A stretch of 64,000 nucleotides of DNA from contig CAJXNY010000031.1 in assembly GCA_913057435.1 (NCBI GenBank), forward strand, positions 1 through 64,000, read 5' to 3'. The notes under the pieces are model-generated. The model did no database searches. It worked only from the letters and a program-made list of their open reading frames with translations, and was not told the DNA's origin. This document shows, piece after piece, positions 16,871 through 26,161 of this stretch (position 1 is its first letter; the number at the start of each line of letters is the position of its first letter). The position numbers and the translations under genes were made by a program. The DNA comes from an uncultured Oceanospirillaceae bacterium. Its GTDB lineage: Bacteria; Pseudomonadota; Gammaproteobacteria; Pseudomonadales; Balneatricaceae.

Positions 16871-18283
16871 TTAGCTGTTACAGCGGCCGTAGATATCATC
16901 CAGCCGGACGATATCGTCTTCGCCCAGGTATGTGCCGGATTGTACTTCGATGACCTCCAGTGGAATCTTCCCCGGGTTTTCCAGTGAATGGACCGCACCG
17001 ACGGGGATGTAGGTCGACTGGTTTTCTGTCAGCAAAATCTCTTTGCCATCACAGACTACCCGTGCCGTGCCGGACACGACAACCCAGTGTTCAGCCCGGT
17101 GATGGTGCATTTGCACGGAGAGCCGGGCACCTGGCTCAACAAAGATTCGTTTCACCTGATAGCGTTCACCGCCATCGACTGAGTCGTAATGGCCCCAGGG
17201 CCGGAACACCTGGCGGTTGCTGTCAGCTTCACTGCGCTGTTCGCGCTTGAGCTGTTCAACCACCTTTTTGACATCCTGCACCTGGTCACGATGTGCGACC
17301 ATCACTGCATCTTTGGTTTCTACCACGATCAGATCTTCCACGCCGACGGTGGCTACCAGCCGGTGCTCAGCGGTAACCAGGCAGTTCTGACTGTTCTGGG
17401 AGATGATATCGCCACGCAGCGCGTTGCCCTGGTCATCTTTTTCCGACAGTTGCCACAATGCTGACCAGCTGCCGACATCATTCCAGCCGACGCTCAGTGG
17501 TACCACCGCCGCTAGTTCGGTATGTTCCATCACCGCATAGTCGACGGAGATATCGTCACAATGTTCAAACAGCTCAGGGGATATGCGACTGAAATCGGCA
17601 TCGGCCTGCAGGTTGTCTACCACTTCGCGGCAGCAGGCCAGCAGTTCTGGTGCGTAACGCTCAAGCTCCTGCAGAAACGCCCCTGCTTTGAACAGGAACA
17701 TGCCGGAGTTCCAGTAAAATTCACCACTGGCGACATAGTCACGTGCAGTGGTTAGATCCGGCTTTTCAACAAACTCGGCGACATTGAAGCCTTGCTCACC
17801 GGCAGGCTGTCCACGGCGGATATAGCCGTAACCCGTTTCGGCTGCATCAGGAACGATGCCAAAGGTCACCAGACGTCCTTGTTCTGCTAGCTGCGATGCA
17901 CGGCCAACCGCCTGTTGAAACTCGGCGATATCTTCAATTACATGGTCCGCCGCCAGCACCAATAACAGGTGCTCGGGGTCACGCTGGGCTTCCATTAACG
18001 CTGCCACGGCTAATGCCGGTGCGGTGTTGCGGCCAAATGGCTCCAGCACGATACGGCTCTGACCGAAGCCAGACTGACGCACCTGCTCAGCTACCAAAAA
18101 ACGATGACTTTCATTGGCAAGTAATAGCGGAGAATCGCACTCGATTCCCACCAGGCGTTTCAATGTCTCCTGCAGCATGCTGTCCTGTGAGGTCAGGTTC
18201 AGAAATTGCTTGGGGAATTGCTTACGGGATAAAGGCCAGAGACGGGTACCAGACCCACCGGTCATAATTACGGGAATGAGCAT
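16871..18283 (-). CDS. manC: Mannose-1-phosphate guanylyltransferase / mannose-6-phosphate isomerase
   Basis: A 470-residue bifunctional enzyme of the AlgA/CpsB/ManC type, normal length for the family. It makes GDP-mannose from mannose-1-phosphate and GTP; the C-terminal domain isomerises fructose-6-phosphate to mannose-6-phosphate. The N-terminal signature [18 protein letters not shown] is at 9-26 and FVEKPD in the middle. The cupin-type isomerase domain begins near [19 protein letters not shown] and holds the metal-binding [13 protein letters not shown]-mannose feeds mannose-, rhamnose- or fucose-containing polysaccharides. It sits between the wbpM- and WbpL-type genes on the same strand. 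Confidence 0.93.
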   Translation of the reverse strand: MLIPVIMTGGSGTRLWPLSRKQFPKQFLNLTSQDSMLQETLKRLVGIECDSPLLLANESHRFLVAEQVRQSGFGQSRIVLEPFGRNTAPALAVAALMEAQRDPEHLLLVLAADHVIEDIAEFQQAVGRASQLAEQGRLVTFGIVPDAAETGYGYIRRGQPAGEQGFNVAEFVEKPDLTTARDYVASGEFYWNSGMFLFKAGAFLQELERYAPELLACCREVVDNLQADADFSRISPELFEHCDDISVDYAVMEHTELAAVVPLSVGWNDVGSWSALWQLSEKDDQGNALRGDIISQNSQNCLVTAEHRLVATVGVEDLIVVETKDAVMVAHRDQVQDVKKVVEQLKREQRSEADSNRQVFRPWGHYDSVDGGERYQVKRIFVEPGARLSVQMHHHRAEHWVVVSGTARVVCDGKEILLTENQSTYIPVGAVHSLENPGKIPLEVIEVQSGTYLGEDDIVRLDDIYGRCNS

Positions 18284-18463
18284 CCTGCGATAATCACTTC
18301 ACTGATGAATAAATGAATTAGAACCTGTTGTTTGACAGGCCTGCAAAACAGCCGGGTCACGGGGTTACACAGCAACCAAAGCGTGCGGCACACTTTATCA
18401 CCAACTAGCTGAATAGAACCAGTGCAAAACTCAGAGTCCGAAGGCTCTTCGACAGGCTCGGGA

Positions 18464-20377
18464 TTAATGCAGGATACTACCTTCTGGCCCAGCTGTGGGC
18501 TGGCGGCTTTTCCACAACAGATCTTCGATGAGGCCGTTGGGGGTGAAGCCGGTGGGGGCATCTTGCAGAAGCTGGTGGATGCACTGGACATCAAAGCCTT
18601 TACAGGCAGTTTCCAGTGCGTCTAAAAGGGCCTGGGTTTCTGGCCAGCTCAGGCTTTCTTCTTCTGCTCGCATGATTTTCGGGTGTTCGGTACCGGTGAC
18701 GTTGTCGCCGATCAGTAACTCTTCATACAGCTTTTCGCCGGGGCGCAGGCCGGTAAAACTGATCTCAATATCCCCATCAGGGTTGTGTTCATCACGTACG
18801 CTGTAGCCCATCAGCCGGATCATGTTCTCCGCCAGTTCGGTAATTCTGACCGGTTCGCCCATATCCAGTACAAAGGTGTCGCCATTGCTGCTCAGGGCAC
18901 CGGCCTGCAGTACTAGCTGAGCGGCCTCAGGGATCGTCATAAAGTAGCGGATAATATCGCGGTGGGTGACGGTGACAGGCCCTCCCTGGCGGATCTGTTC
19001 GCGAAACAGGGGGACGACGGAGCCACTGCTGCCCAGTACATTGCCAAATCTGACCATGCTGAAGCGGGTGTCCTGCTGGCGTTTAGCCAGTGCTTGCAGC
19101 ACCAATTCTGCCAGCCGTTTGGATGCCCCCATCACGTTGGTGGGGCGTACTGCTTTGTCGGTGGATATCAGGACGAAGTTATCTACGCCAGCGGTAATGG
19201 CCGCTTCGGCGGCAAACCAGGTGCCGAAAACGTTGTTGCGCACGCCTTCGATAATATTGTGCTCCACCAGAGGGACATGCTTGTAGGCTGCGGCGTGGTA
19301 TACGGTGTTGATCTGAAACTGGCGCATCAGTTCGGTCAGGCGTTGACGGTGCTGGACGGAGCCTAGTGCAGGAATCAGTTCGATCTCCAGCTGGTAGCTG
19401 TGAAAACTTGCACGTAATTCGCGCTCAATGGTGTACAGGTTGTATTCGTTTAATTCAAAGAGCACTAGCCGCTGTGGGCGCAGCTGGATAATCTGGCGAC
19501 ATAGCTCGCTACCGATGGAGCCGCCTGCGCCGGTGACCATCACGTTGCGCTCGGAGATGCTGGCGCTGATCAGTTCCGGCATGGCGGGAACGGGTGTGCG
19601 GCCGAGCAGGTCTTCAATGGCCAGGTCTCTGATCTGGCTGATGGTAGCGCGGCCGCTGGCCAGTTCGTCGATGGACGGAATCGACTGGATGGCGACAGGT
19701 AAGTTTTTCAGTTGTTCTAGCAGTTGCAGCCTGGCGGGCTGGCTCATGCCCTGGGTGGCTAGCAACAGGCGTGCAGGGTCGTAGCGGCTGATCAGCTGTT
19801 CGACCTGGCTGAGCGGGTATACCCGCAAAGCGGCCCGGATGGAGCCGATCCGTTGTGGGTCGTTGTCGATAAAGGCGACTGGGTTATAGTCGTTACCGTG
19901 AGTCAGAGCGGAGCTGAGCTCAACGCCACTGGGGCCTGCACCGAAAATCAGTACATTGGGCTTGCGGCGCTTGATGCGATGGTAGTACCAGGTGCGCATC
20001 AGCAGTCGCGGGGTGCCTAATAGCAGCGGCGCCAGAGCCAGGTAAATAAGCGGCACGGTGCGTGGTAACCAGGATTGCAGGAAGAAGCTGCTGATTGCTA
20101 ACGTGGCTGCGGAGATGGCCAGCCCGATCAGAATATTAAGCAGGGCAGGCAGGCTCATATAACGCAGGACGGCACGGTAGAGGCCTAGCTTGATAAAGGC
20201 CAGCAGGGAAACGGCGATGGTTAGCAGCAGTACCGCAGGGTTGGTGCCGTCGGGATAGATCTCACCCGTACGCAGATAGAGAGCCCCCAGAAACGCAGCG
20301 CAGATTGCTACGACATCGTAAACCAGTGTAACAGCGCGTTTGATGGCGCGTGGGGCATCAACAAGTGACTGCAGCAT
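18464..20377 (-). CDS. wbpM: UDP-GlcNAc 4,6-dehydratase, WbpM/CapD family
   Basis: A 637-residue membrane-anchored nucleotide-sugar dehydratase. Four N-terminal hydrophobic helices (about 15-122) precede a CoA-binding-like Rossmann region (LIFGAGPSGVELS, about 143-155). The catalytic extended-SDR domain starts at VTGAGGSIGSE (281-291). The active site carries TDKAVRPTNVMGASK with Met416 in place of the usual Tyr and Lys420, which is the hallmark of WbpM/PglF enzymes. The product, UDP-2-acetamido-2,6-dideoxy-4-ketohexose, leads to QuiNAc, FucNAc or bacillosamine. The epimerase/reductase at 25178-26047 could supply the next step and the WbpL-type transferase the lipid step. Confidence 0.93.
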   Translation of the reverse strand: MLQSLVDAPRAIKRAVTLVYDVVAICAAFLGALYLRTGEIYPDGTNPAVLLLTIAVSLLAFIKLGLYRAVLRYMSLPALLNILIGLAISAATLAISSFFLQSWLPRTVPLIYLALAPLLLGTPRLLMRTWYYHRIKRRKPNVLIFGAGPSGVELSSALTHGNDYNPVAFIDNDPQRIGSIRAALRVYPLSQVEQLISRYDPARLLLATQGMSQPARLQLLEQLKNLPVAIQSIPSIDELASGRATISQIRDLAIEDLLGRTPVPAMPELISASISERNVMVTGAGGSIGSELCRQIIQLRPQRLVLFELNEYNLYTIERELRASFHSYQLEIELIPALGSVQHRQRLTELMRQFQINTVYHAAAYKHVPLVEHNIIEGVRNNVFGTWFAAEAAITAGVDNFVLISTDKAVRPTNVMGASKRLAELVLQALAKRQQDTRFSMVRFGNVLGSSGSVVPLFREQIRQGGPVTVTHRDIIRYFMTIPEAAQLVLQAGALSSNGDTFVLDMGEPVRITELAENMIRLMGYSVRDEHNPDGDIEISFTGLRPGEKLYEELLIGDNVTGTEHPKIMRAEEESLSWPETQALLDALETACKGFDVQCIHQLLQDAPTGFTPNGLIEDLLWKSRQPTAGPEGSILH

Positions 20378-20495
20378 AATGTGGAGCAGATCCTTAGCGG
20401 TAGGTTTTCAGACAGCACGGTTGCAATCAGGGAGAGTATAAAGGGGATGCTGGCACGCTGTCATTTTTCTGTCGGTATAACAGCGTGCCGTAGTG

Positions 20496-20969
20496 TCAGG
20501 CGACTCTGGCCTGTACTGAGTCCGGGGCGGCGGGTGCAAGAGGAGCAGGCTGAGTTTGTGGCTCCAGCTGATCGAGTGCACGGGTAACATCCAGGAAGTC
20601 GCGGGTGCTGCTGGCCAGCTCTGGCAGTTTATTAAGATTCAGAGCCCGTTCCAGCGGGTAGCGGTCGGCCGGGTTCTGGCGTGACTGGGCGTGAAAGAGC
20701 TGGCTGATCGGGTCGTACTGGATCTGTACGCCTTTGGCTTGGATGCCAATTTTATGACAGGCGTCCAGCAGTGCCATTTTATAGGCGAGCAGGCGTTTGT
20801 TGTGCTGGCGAGAAAGTTGCAGATATTGCCGGTTCTGATCGGCCTGAGCGCCGCGTAGCGCGCGCTTTAGCATATTTTCCAGCTGTTCATGCTCATGCTG
20901 CAGGTGGGCCTGTTCGGTGGCCAGGTGCTGTACGTTGGCGCTGATCGGAGTGTTGCTAGTCTTCTGCAT
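20496..20969 (-). CDS. Unrecognised cytoplasmic protein with coiled coil
   Basis: A 157-residue protein with no signal peptide or membrane segment. Residues about 15-70 are strongly helical and Gln/His/Leu/Glu-rich (HLATEQAHLQHEHEQLENML), probably a coiled coil. The C-terminal 25 residues are Pro/Ala-rich and likely disordered. AAGGAA lies 8 bases before the ATG, and codon use matches the neighbours. It is upstream of wbpM on the same strand with a 118-base gap, and divergent from the thioesterase gene. No family recognised; the position would allow a role in polysaccharide control, but nothing in the sequence shows it. Confidence 0.65.
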   Translation of the reverse strand: MQKTSNTPISANVQHLATEQAHLQHEHEQLENMLKRALRGAQADQNRQYLQLSRQHNKRLLAYKMALLDACHKIGIQAKGVQIQYDPISQLFHAQSRQNPADRYPLERALNLNKLPELASSTRDFLDVTRALDQLEPQTQPAPLAPAAPDSVQARVA

Positions 20970-21195
20970 GGCGGTGGTTCCTTGCCGATGTTGATCATTC
21001 CATTAATGAATGCAATTTATATACCGTAAGTCATAAGTTTATTGCCTGATCCTGTTATAAACTTAATCATTGTCGGGATATTGTTGTTCTGGCCAAGCCT
21101 GAAACTGGCGTTAAGTGTAGACCAGGAATACGGCAATGTTGTGACCCAGCCTGCAACTCGGTGTGCAGGCGAATAATTGCCGCAAGGAACCCTGT

Positions 21196-21684
21196 ATGTC
21201 TGAATACCTTATTACCCCATTTGGTCCTGTTCTGGAGCAGGCCTGTGACTACAATGGTCACTTTAATGAGGCACAGTCGCTGGTGCTATTAACTGAGGCG
21301 ACGGATACTTTGCTTGATCGGGTGGGGCTGGATGCTGCTGGTCGTGACCGGCTGCAGTACAGTGCGTTTACGGTGCAGAATCAGCTGTATTATCGGGCTG
21401 AGGCTAACCTGGGGGATCTGCTGTTTTCCCGCACGCTATTGCTCGGTTTTGATAGTAAACGGTTGCGGCTGTATCACCAGCTGGTGCGTGGCTCGGATCA
21501 ACGGGTGATTGTGGAGATGGAAAGTCTGTTGCTGGGCGTGGAGACAGAGAGTCGTACGGTCAGGTCCTGGCCAGAGGACATTCTGGTGGGGTTACGTCAG
21601 CTCTCCCGGCGTCAGAGTGCATTACCGACACCGGAAACGGCAGGTCTGGGCATCAGTCAGCCAGCTTTGCGCGAAGAATACTGA
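21196..21684 (+). CDS. Hotdog-fold thioesterase-like protein
   Basis: A 162-residue protein resembling the 4HBT acyl-CoA thioesterase group, especially the thioesterase linked to carnitine catabolism. It has the N-terminal Y-N-G-H-[FM]-N motif (YNGHFNEAQSLVLLTEATD), FTVQNQLYYRAEANLGDLLF in the second strand region and VEMESLLLGV near the end. The active-site-type residues lie in the DYNGHFNE segment. I chose the ATG at 21196 because AAGGA is 7 bases before it and the MSEYLI start suits the fold; an in-frame start 33 bases upstream has no such site. The natural substrate is unknown, and the gene stands alone between divergent and unrelated genes. Confidence 0.75.
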   Translation: MSEYLITPFGPVLEQACDYNGHFNEAQSLVLLTEATDTLLDRVGLDAAGRDRLQYSAFTVQNQLYYRAEANLGDLLFSRTLLLGFDSKRLRLYHQLVRGSDQRVIVEMESLLLGVETESRTVRSWPEDILVGLRQLSRRQSALPTPETAGLGISQPALREEY

Positions 21685-21902
21685 GCTGTTTTACAGTGCG
21701 TGATGGGAAGCGTTACAACGGGGTTGGGCGCATGCGTTTGTGTCGTGTTGAACTGAGTGATCGGCTGCTGCCGATAGATTCGCTGTTAATCTCTCATTCA
21801 ATGGCTGAACGCTAATAATCTATTGGTCCTGACCAACAATGGCCGCAGGCTCGGCAGCACATGAGTAGTGCCTGCGCAATAATAGATGAGATGAGCAGTC
21901 GA

Positions 21903-23459
21903 ATGAGTAATCGTTTTATTGATCCAAGCAATGATGCACGTATCGACTCCCTGCTTGGCGGTATCAAGTGGGGGGCTGACCCCGTTGGCAATGGTACGAC
22001 GATCACGTACAGCTTTCCGAGCACAGGTGCTGACTGGGCTTACAGTAACCTGACAGAGCAAAATGCCGGTTGGTGGGGATTGAATGCAACCCTGCAGGCT
22101 GATTTTCGTGCAGCGTTGGCTAGCTGGTCGAACGTTGCTGATATTCACTTCGTTGAAGTTAGCGATAGCACAACCTACGGTGACATTCGTGTCGCATACA
22201 GTAATGCGGTATCCGGCAGCACGGCAGCCTATGCATATACCCCCGGTAATGGCTCTTACTCTGGTAATTTGTTGACTCCAAATGCTGAGGCCGGTGACGT
22301 CTGGATTAATCCGAGTCAGACTGACCTGAGTGTGGGTACTCAGGGTTTTGCCACCCTGATCCATGAGCTGGGGCACGCGCTGGGTTTGAAGCATACTTTT
22401 GAATCCGACGGTCAGTTCCCTGCCATCGACCCATCCATGGACAGCAGTAAATATTCGGTGATGTCCTATACCGACTATGACGGCGCAGGCTATCGCTACA
22501 CGGATATAGGCGGTAATCGTTACAGCATTGAGACCGTTGAGCCAACAACGCCAATGTTGTACGACATTCTGGCGATCCAGCACCTGTATGGTGCGAACAT
22601 GAGTTACGCGACCGGTAACGATACCTATACCTTTGGTGTTGATGCCGAGTTGAAAACCATCTGGGATGCGGGCGGCACGGATACCTTTGATCTGTCCAAC
22701 CAGCAAGCCGGTGTTGTGGTAAATCTGAATGACGGTGAGTTCAGCTCTATTGGTCAGCGCCAGATGAGCTATAACGGCCCGAAAAGCCTTGCTGATGAGA
22801 ATATCGCGATTGCTTTTGGTGCCCAGATTGAGAATGCCACTGGGAGTGCTTTTGCTGATCAGATCACCGGGAATGCGCTGAATAATCAGCTTCGTGGTGG
22901 GGCCGGGAACGACATCCTGAATGGTGAAGGTGGTACTGACACGGCGATATTTTCCGGTACCCGCAGCGGCTACCAGTTCAGCGAACAAAATGGAGTTGTG
23001 ACCTCTAGCGGTGTGGATGGCAGTGACCAGCTGATCAGTATCGAGCAGCTGCAGTTTGATGACGGTCTGTTCGCTATCAATGATCTGTTGAGTGGCACGA
23101 CGCCTGCCGTAATACCAACTCAGGCGTCAGAAGTAGACTTTACGCCAGCTGAGGACTCAACCGCTTACTTCCTGTTAGAGCTGAGCGGCGCGTTGGCGGG
23201 TATCGCATCGGTTAATTACACGACCCGTGACGGTAGCGCAATTGCTGGACAGGACTACGTTGCCGTGACTGGCACTGCTGCATTGCAACCCGGAGAAACC
23301 CACATCGCCATTGCGGTCGAGCTGCTGGATGATAATGTCGCTGAGAGTGATGAAACCTTTTCACTCGTGGTTACCGACCCGGTTGGTGGCAGCTTTCCTG
23401 GAGGGCCGCTGGAACTGATTGCCCACCGCACGATTATCGATAATGACAGCATCGTCTGA
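21903..23459 (+). CDS. M10 family (serralysin-like) metalloprotease with C-terminal Calx-beta domain, second copy
   Basis: A 518-residue paralogue of the protease at 3290-4849. HELGHALGLKH (154-164) provides the zinc ligands and VMSYTD (Met187) the Met-turn. An RTX-like stretch (NALNNQLRGGAGNDILNGEG) precedes the Calx-beta domain, which ends in IIDND. The start at 21903 is chosen because MSNR aligns exactly with MTNR of the paralogue; two upstream in-frame ATGs would add 4 or 14 residues. There is no signal peptide, so type I export is likely. The serine protease gene follows after 21 bases on the same strand, so the two enzymes are probably made together. Confidence 0.88.
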   Translation: MSNRFIDPSNDARIDSLLGGIKWGADPVGNGTTITYSFPSTGADWAYSNLTEQNAGWWGLNATLQADFRAALASWSNVADIHFVEVSDSTTYGDIRVAYSNAVSGSTAAYAYTPGNGSYSGNLLTPNAEAGDVWINPSQTDLSVGTQGFATLIHELGHALGLKHTFESDGQFPAIDPSMDSSKYSVMSYTDYDGAGYRYTDIGGNRYSIETVEPTTPMLYDILAIQHLYGANMSYATGNDTYTFGVDAELKTIWDAGGTDTFDLSNQQAGVVVNLNDGEFSSIGQRQMSYNGPKSLADENIAIAFGAQIENATGSAFADQITGNALNNQLRGGAGNDILNGEGGTDTAIFSGTRSGYQFSEQNGVVTSSGVDGSDQLISIEQLQFDDGLFAINDLLSGTTPAVIPTQASEVDFTPAEDSTAYFLLELSGALAGIASVNYTTRDGSAIAGQDYVAVTGTAALQPGETHIAIAVELLDDNVAESDETFSLVVTDPVGGSFPGGPLELIAHRTIIDNDSIV

Positions 23460-23480
23460 CTTTAACGCAGTAGCCCTATT

Positions 23481-24560
23481 ATGATTTCAACAGATTCCTA
23501 TTACCCCGCTGTGCTGGCGATTGCTACGCTGGATGGCAATATTATTCACCGAGGCTCAGGCGTTCTTCTGGCGGGTGGTAAATATATCCTGACCGCGGCT
23601 CATCTGGTGGCCGGGGACAGTACGGCAGCAGATATCTCGCTCGGTGGTCCGGGTAGTCTGGGCTTGCCCGGTATAAAAAATATAGTTGTCCACCCGGATT
23701 GGGACCCGGGCACTTATAACAACGATATTGCGATTATTGAGCTGGAGCAGCCGATCACTGCGATCGAAGGGCTTGATCTCTATCGCGGTGATGCACTGCT
23801 TGGCCAGCAGTTTGTGCGCGTGGGTTATGGCGATGGCCCCGACGCCAGTCAGCATATTGGCACCAATGTCTATGATGCACCGGGTGAGGTGCTTAATGAC
23901 CCTTATGCTCGCCAGATCCCGGATGGCTCACAGCTGTTGTACGATTTTGATAACGGTAGCGATCAGCAGAATATGCTGGCTAACTTTACGGGCTACCACA
24001 GTGATAGCACACCGAGCGATCAGGAGGTCCTGGCCCGTGCTGGTGATTCGGGTGGCCCGGCGCTGATTAATGGTCAGGTCGCTGGCATTGCCAGTTATGT
24101 GGTTGCGGACCCCAGCTATGACGTTGATAGCGATGTTGCTTCCAGCCCTGGTGAAGTGGGAGCTGATACCAGTATTGTGAATTACCTGAGCTGGATTGAT
24201 GGGGTGACAGGTAGCGCTACGCCTGCAGAAATGCCACCTGCTGAGGTGGTTGCGAACGAGTGGGAAGCAGAGGTTTGTATCGACGCTGTATTACTTTGTC
24301 CGCAAGCCCCGGAAGACATCACTGTCTGGCCCATGCAGGAAGCAAACTCTGAGACAGATGCCAGTCAGGCTGGCTGGTGGGGTATGTCTGACGCAGCTGG
24401 TTTTCTGCTTGCTCCGGACTGCTCGTTTGCTATTTTTCAATCGCAATCGAGTGATTCGACGATGATGCCGTTTATTAATAGCCCGGCCCAACCGTGGCTG
24501 GATGAAAGTATAGTCCTGCTGGGTGGTTCGGTTACCTTTGACAGTAGCCTGGTGGGTTGA
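23481..24560 (+). CDS. Trypsin-like serine protease with a distinct C-terminal domain
   Basis: A 359-residue paralogue of the protease at 13872-14969. The triad is His41 (LTAAHLV), Asp82 (NNDIAIIEL) and Ser190 (RAGDSGGP). The protease part ends near residue 230. The last ~125 residues are not Calx-beta: they hold Cys residues (VCIDAVLLCP, LAPDCSF), Trp-rich AGWWGMSD and an acidic tail ending in VTFDSSLVG. I do not recognise this domain. There is no signal peptide. The gene lies 21 bases after the M10 gene in a likely two-gene operon of secreted proteases. Confidence 0.85.
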   Translation: MISTDSYYPAVLAIATLDGNIIHRGSGVLLAGGKYILTAAHLVAGDSTAADISLGGPGSLGLPGIKNIVVHPDWDPGTYNNDIAIIELEQPITAIEGLDLYRGDALLGQQFVRVGYGDGPDASQHIGTNVYDAPGEVLNDPYARQIPDGSQLLYDFDNGSDQQNMLANFTGYHSDSTPSDQEVLARAGDSGGPALINGQVAGIASYVVADPSYDVDSDVASSPGEVGADTSIVNYLSWIDGVTGSATPAEMPPAEVVANEWEAEVCIDAVLLCPQAPEDITVWPMQEANSETDASQAGWWGMSDAAGFLLAPDCSFAIFQSQSSDSTMMPFINSPAQPWLDESIVLLGGSVTFDSSLVG

Positions 24561-24672
24561 TCTTCCGCGACAATTGTTGCTCTCCTGCTGCGTGCAGGGG
24601 GCTATATCAAGCCCACACGTAACGGCTGTCCGTTGCGTGCGGGATTTGAATGACGAAGGACTAAGCCCTGGC

Positions 24673-25047
24673 TCAGTAATCGTCGTCGCTGGCTTTCATA
24701 TCAACCAGCTGACCACGTGCCAGAGATACCATCAGTGCGGCAATGCGTTCATGCATAATAACCGTGTGGTGGTTCTCTGATTCAACCATGTAGCGGCGTA
24801 GCTGTTCGCGAACAACGTGTACCCCGGTTACGTCAATGACGATGTCCAGACTTTCGCCGAGTTCCAGAATCTCGCTCATATTGGTGGTGGTGTGAATACC
24901 GTGCTGTTTAGCGAGCAGGATGCCCGGGGTATCCGTTTTCAGATCTGCGATGCCGACGATATCGACAAACTCAGCATTCACCAGCTGATTTAACAACTCG
25001 GTTGCAGCCTGGCCTGCACCGATAATTCCGACAGAGAATGCGCTCAT
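24673..25047 (-). CDS. Small NAD-binding Rossmann protein, homoserine-dehydrogenase-like fold
   Basis: A 124-residue protein made essentially of one Rossmann domain. GIIGAGQAATELLNQL (8-23) is the dinucleotide-binding loop, VGIADL the end of the second strand with an acidic residue for the ribose, and DIVIDVTG the fourth strand. This matches the N-terminal NAD-binding domain of homoserine dehydrogenase/dihydrodipicolinate-reductase-like oxidoreductases without any catalytic domain. Such short forms may serve as redox or nucleotide sensors; no function is assigned. It stands alone, convergent with the protease gene on its left. Confidence 0.65.
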   Translation of the reverse strand: MSAFSVGIIGAGQAATELLNQLVNAEFVDIVGIADLKTDTPGILLAKQHGIHTTTNMSEILELGESLDIVIDVTGVHVVREQLRRYMVESENHHTVIMHERIAALMVSLARGQLVDMKASDDDY

Positions 25048-25177
25048 TCTTTCTTCCTTGGATCAGGTTTAACAAGTATTGGCCGCAGTCTACCGGGATT
25101 GTGGCCGGTGGCGAATAACACTATCTGTGCAGATGCACAATCCACTGATCTACAGCAATTTGTCTGTTTAATTTGGG

Positions 25178-26047
25178 TTATTTCTGCGCGTTCTGACACA
25201 TCTTCTGAATGGCATCAGCACTGCTGAGTGGTGGGCTATAGTTGAGGATCTGGCAGGTTTGCTGGTTGTCATAATACAGACTGCCAAACAGGCTGTTGGT
25301 AATACGTGGCTGCAGGCGACTGGCCAGCGTTAGCAACCAGCCTGGTGGACGAACCAGCAGAGGCTGTTGCTGCTGAGCCTGGGCCAGCAGGCTGACCAGA
25401 GTTTGTATGCTCAGGGGGGCTGGGTCCTGGGGCAGGAAAATACCCTGTATCGGCTGCTGGATCAGTTGCCAGCTCAGTGCGACCAGGTTGTCGATAGCGA
25501 CCAGGCTGCGCCGGTTGTCGGGCCAGCCAAAGGGCAGGATCGGCAGCTTTGCTACCAGCTGTTGCAGACGGGCCATATTACCAGGGCAGCCGGGGCCGTA
25601 CACCATGGGGGGGCGCAGGATTGCCAGGCTAAAGGTGTCGTCAGCCAGGGCCTGCAGTGCTTGCTCAGCGGCATATTTACTCTGGCCATAGGGACTGTCG
25701 GGCAGGCAGGGGCTCTGTTCGGTCAGTGGGGCGGGGTCGCCCAGGCTGCCGTGGCCACCGTACACCGCCATGGTGCTGAAGAAGACAAACCGTTTTACGC
25801 CGGCGGCTTTGGCTGCTGTGGCCAGTGCGAGGGTCTGGTCATGGTTGATGCGCTGGTAGTCACTGGCGCTTGCCGCAGGTTGGTGGACCCGTGCGGAAAG
25901 GTGCACGATGGTATCAATGGTATGCAGAGGCAGGCTGGCAATGCTGTGCTGGCGCAGTGAGACCGCGGTTATCTGTACCCCGGCCGGTGCACTCTGGCAG
26001 AGCTGCTGGCCGATGTAACCCTGTGCGCCAGTCATCAGAACATGCAT
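25178..26047 (-). CDS. NAD-dependent sugar epimerase/reductase, WbpV/WbpK-like
   Basis: A 289-residue extended short-chain dehydrogenase. It begins MHVLMTGAQGYIGQQL (G-x2-G-x2-G site at 7-13). FFSTMAVYG contains the active Ser/Thr, and PYGQSKYAAEQAL supplies Tyr-x3-Lys. RPPMVYGPG is the usual substrate-domain motif. Proteins of this size act on 4-keto or 4-hydroxy UDP-HexNAc sugars in O-antigen pathways. WbpM, which makes the 4-keto-6-deoxy precursor, and a WbpL-type transferase are encoded 5-9 kb away, so UDP-QuiNAc or UDP-FucNAc formation is likely. It ends in a soluble tail, not a membrane anchor. Confidence 0.78.
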   Translation of the reverse strand: MHVLMTGAQGYIGQQLCQSAPAGVQITAVSLRQHSIASLPLHTIDTIVHLSARVHQPAASASDYQRINHDQTLALATAAKAAGVKRFVFFSTMAVYGGHGSLGDPAPLTEQSPCLPDSPYGQSKYAAEQALQALADDTFSLAILRPPMVYGPGCPGNMARLQQLVAKLPILPFGWPDNRRSLVAIDNLVALSWQLIQQPIQGIFLPQDPAPLSIQTLVSLLAQAQQQQPLLVRPPGWLLTLASRLQPRITNSLFGSLYYDNQQTCQILNYSPPLSSADAIQKMCQNAQK

Positions 26048-26115
26048 ATGCTAACCCCCTGAAAATAAAGCGCTGAGGGTACGGGGTTGTGGTGCTGGCT
26101 GCAATCGAGCGGGCA

Positions 26116-26140
26116 CAAAAAAGCGGTGCCAGAGCACCGC
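26116..26140 (-). terminator. Rho-independent terminator after the YceI gene
   Basis: A minus-strand stem GCGGTGC/GCACCGC with a four-base loop is followed by seven Ts, 22 bases beyond the YceI stop codon. Confidence 0.85.
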
Positions 26141-26161
26141 CAGACAAGGCAGCATGTTCGC

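Noticed and set aside
21798-22988. A 396-codon minus-strand open frame antisense to the second M10 gene
   Set aside because: The plus-strand frame carries all protease motifs and matches its paralogue; the antisense frame has no motif and reflects codon bias.
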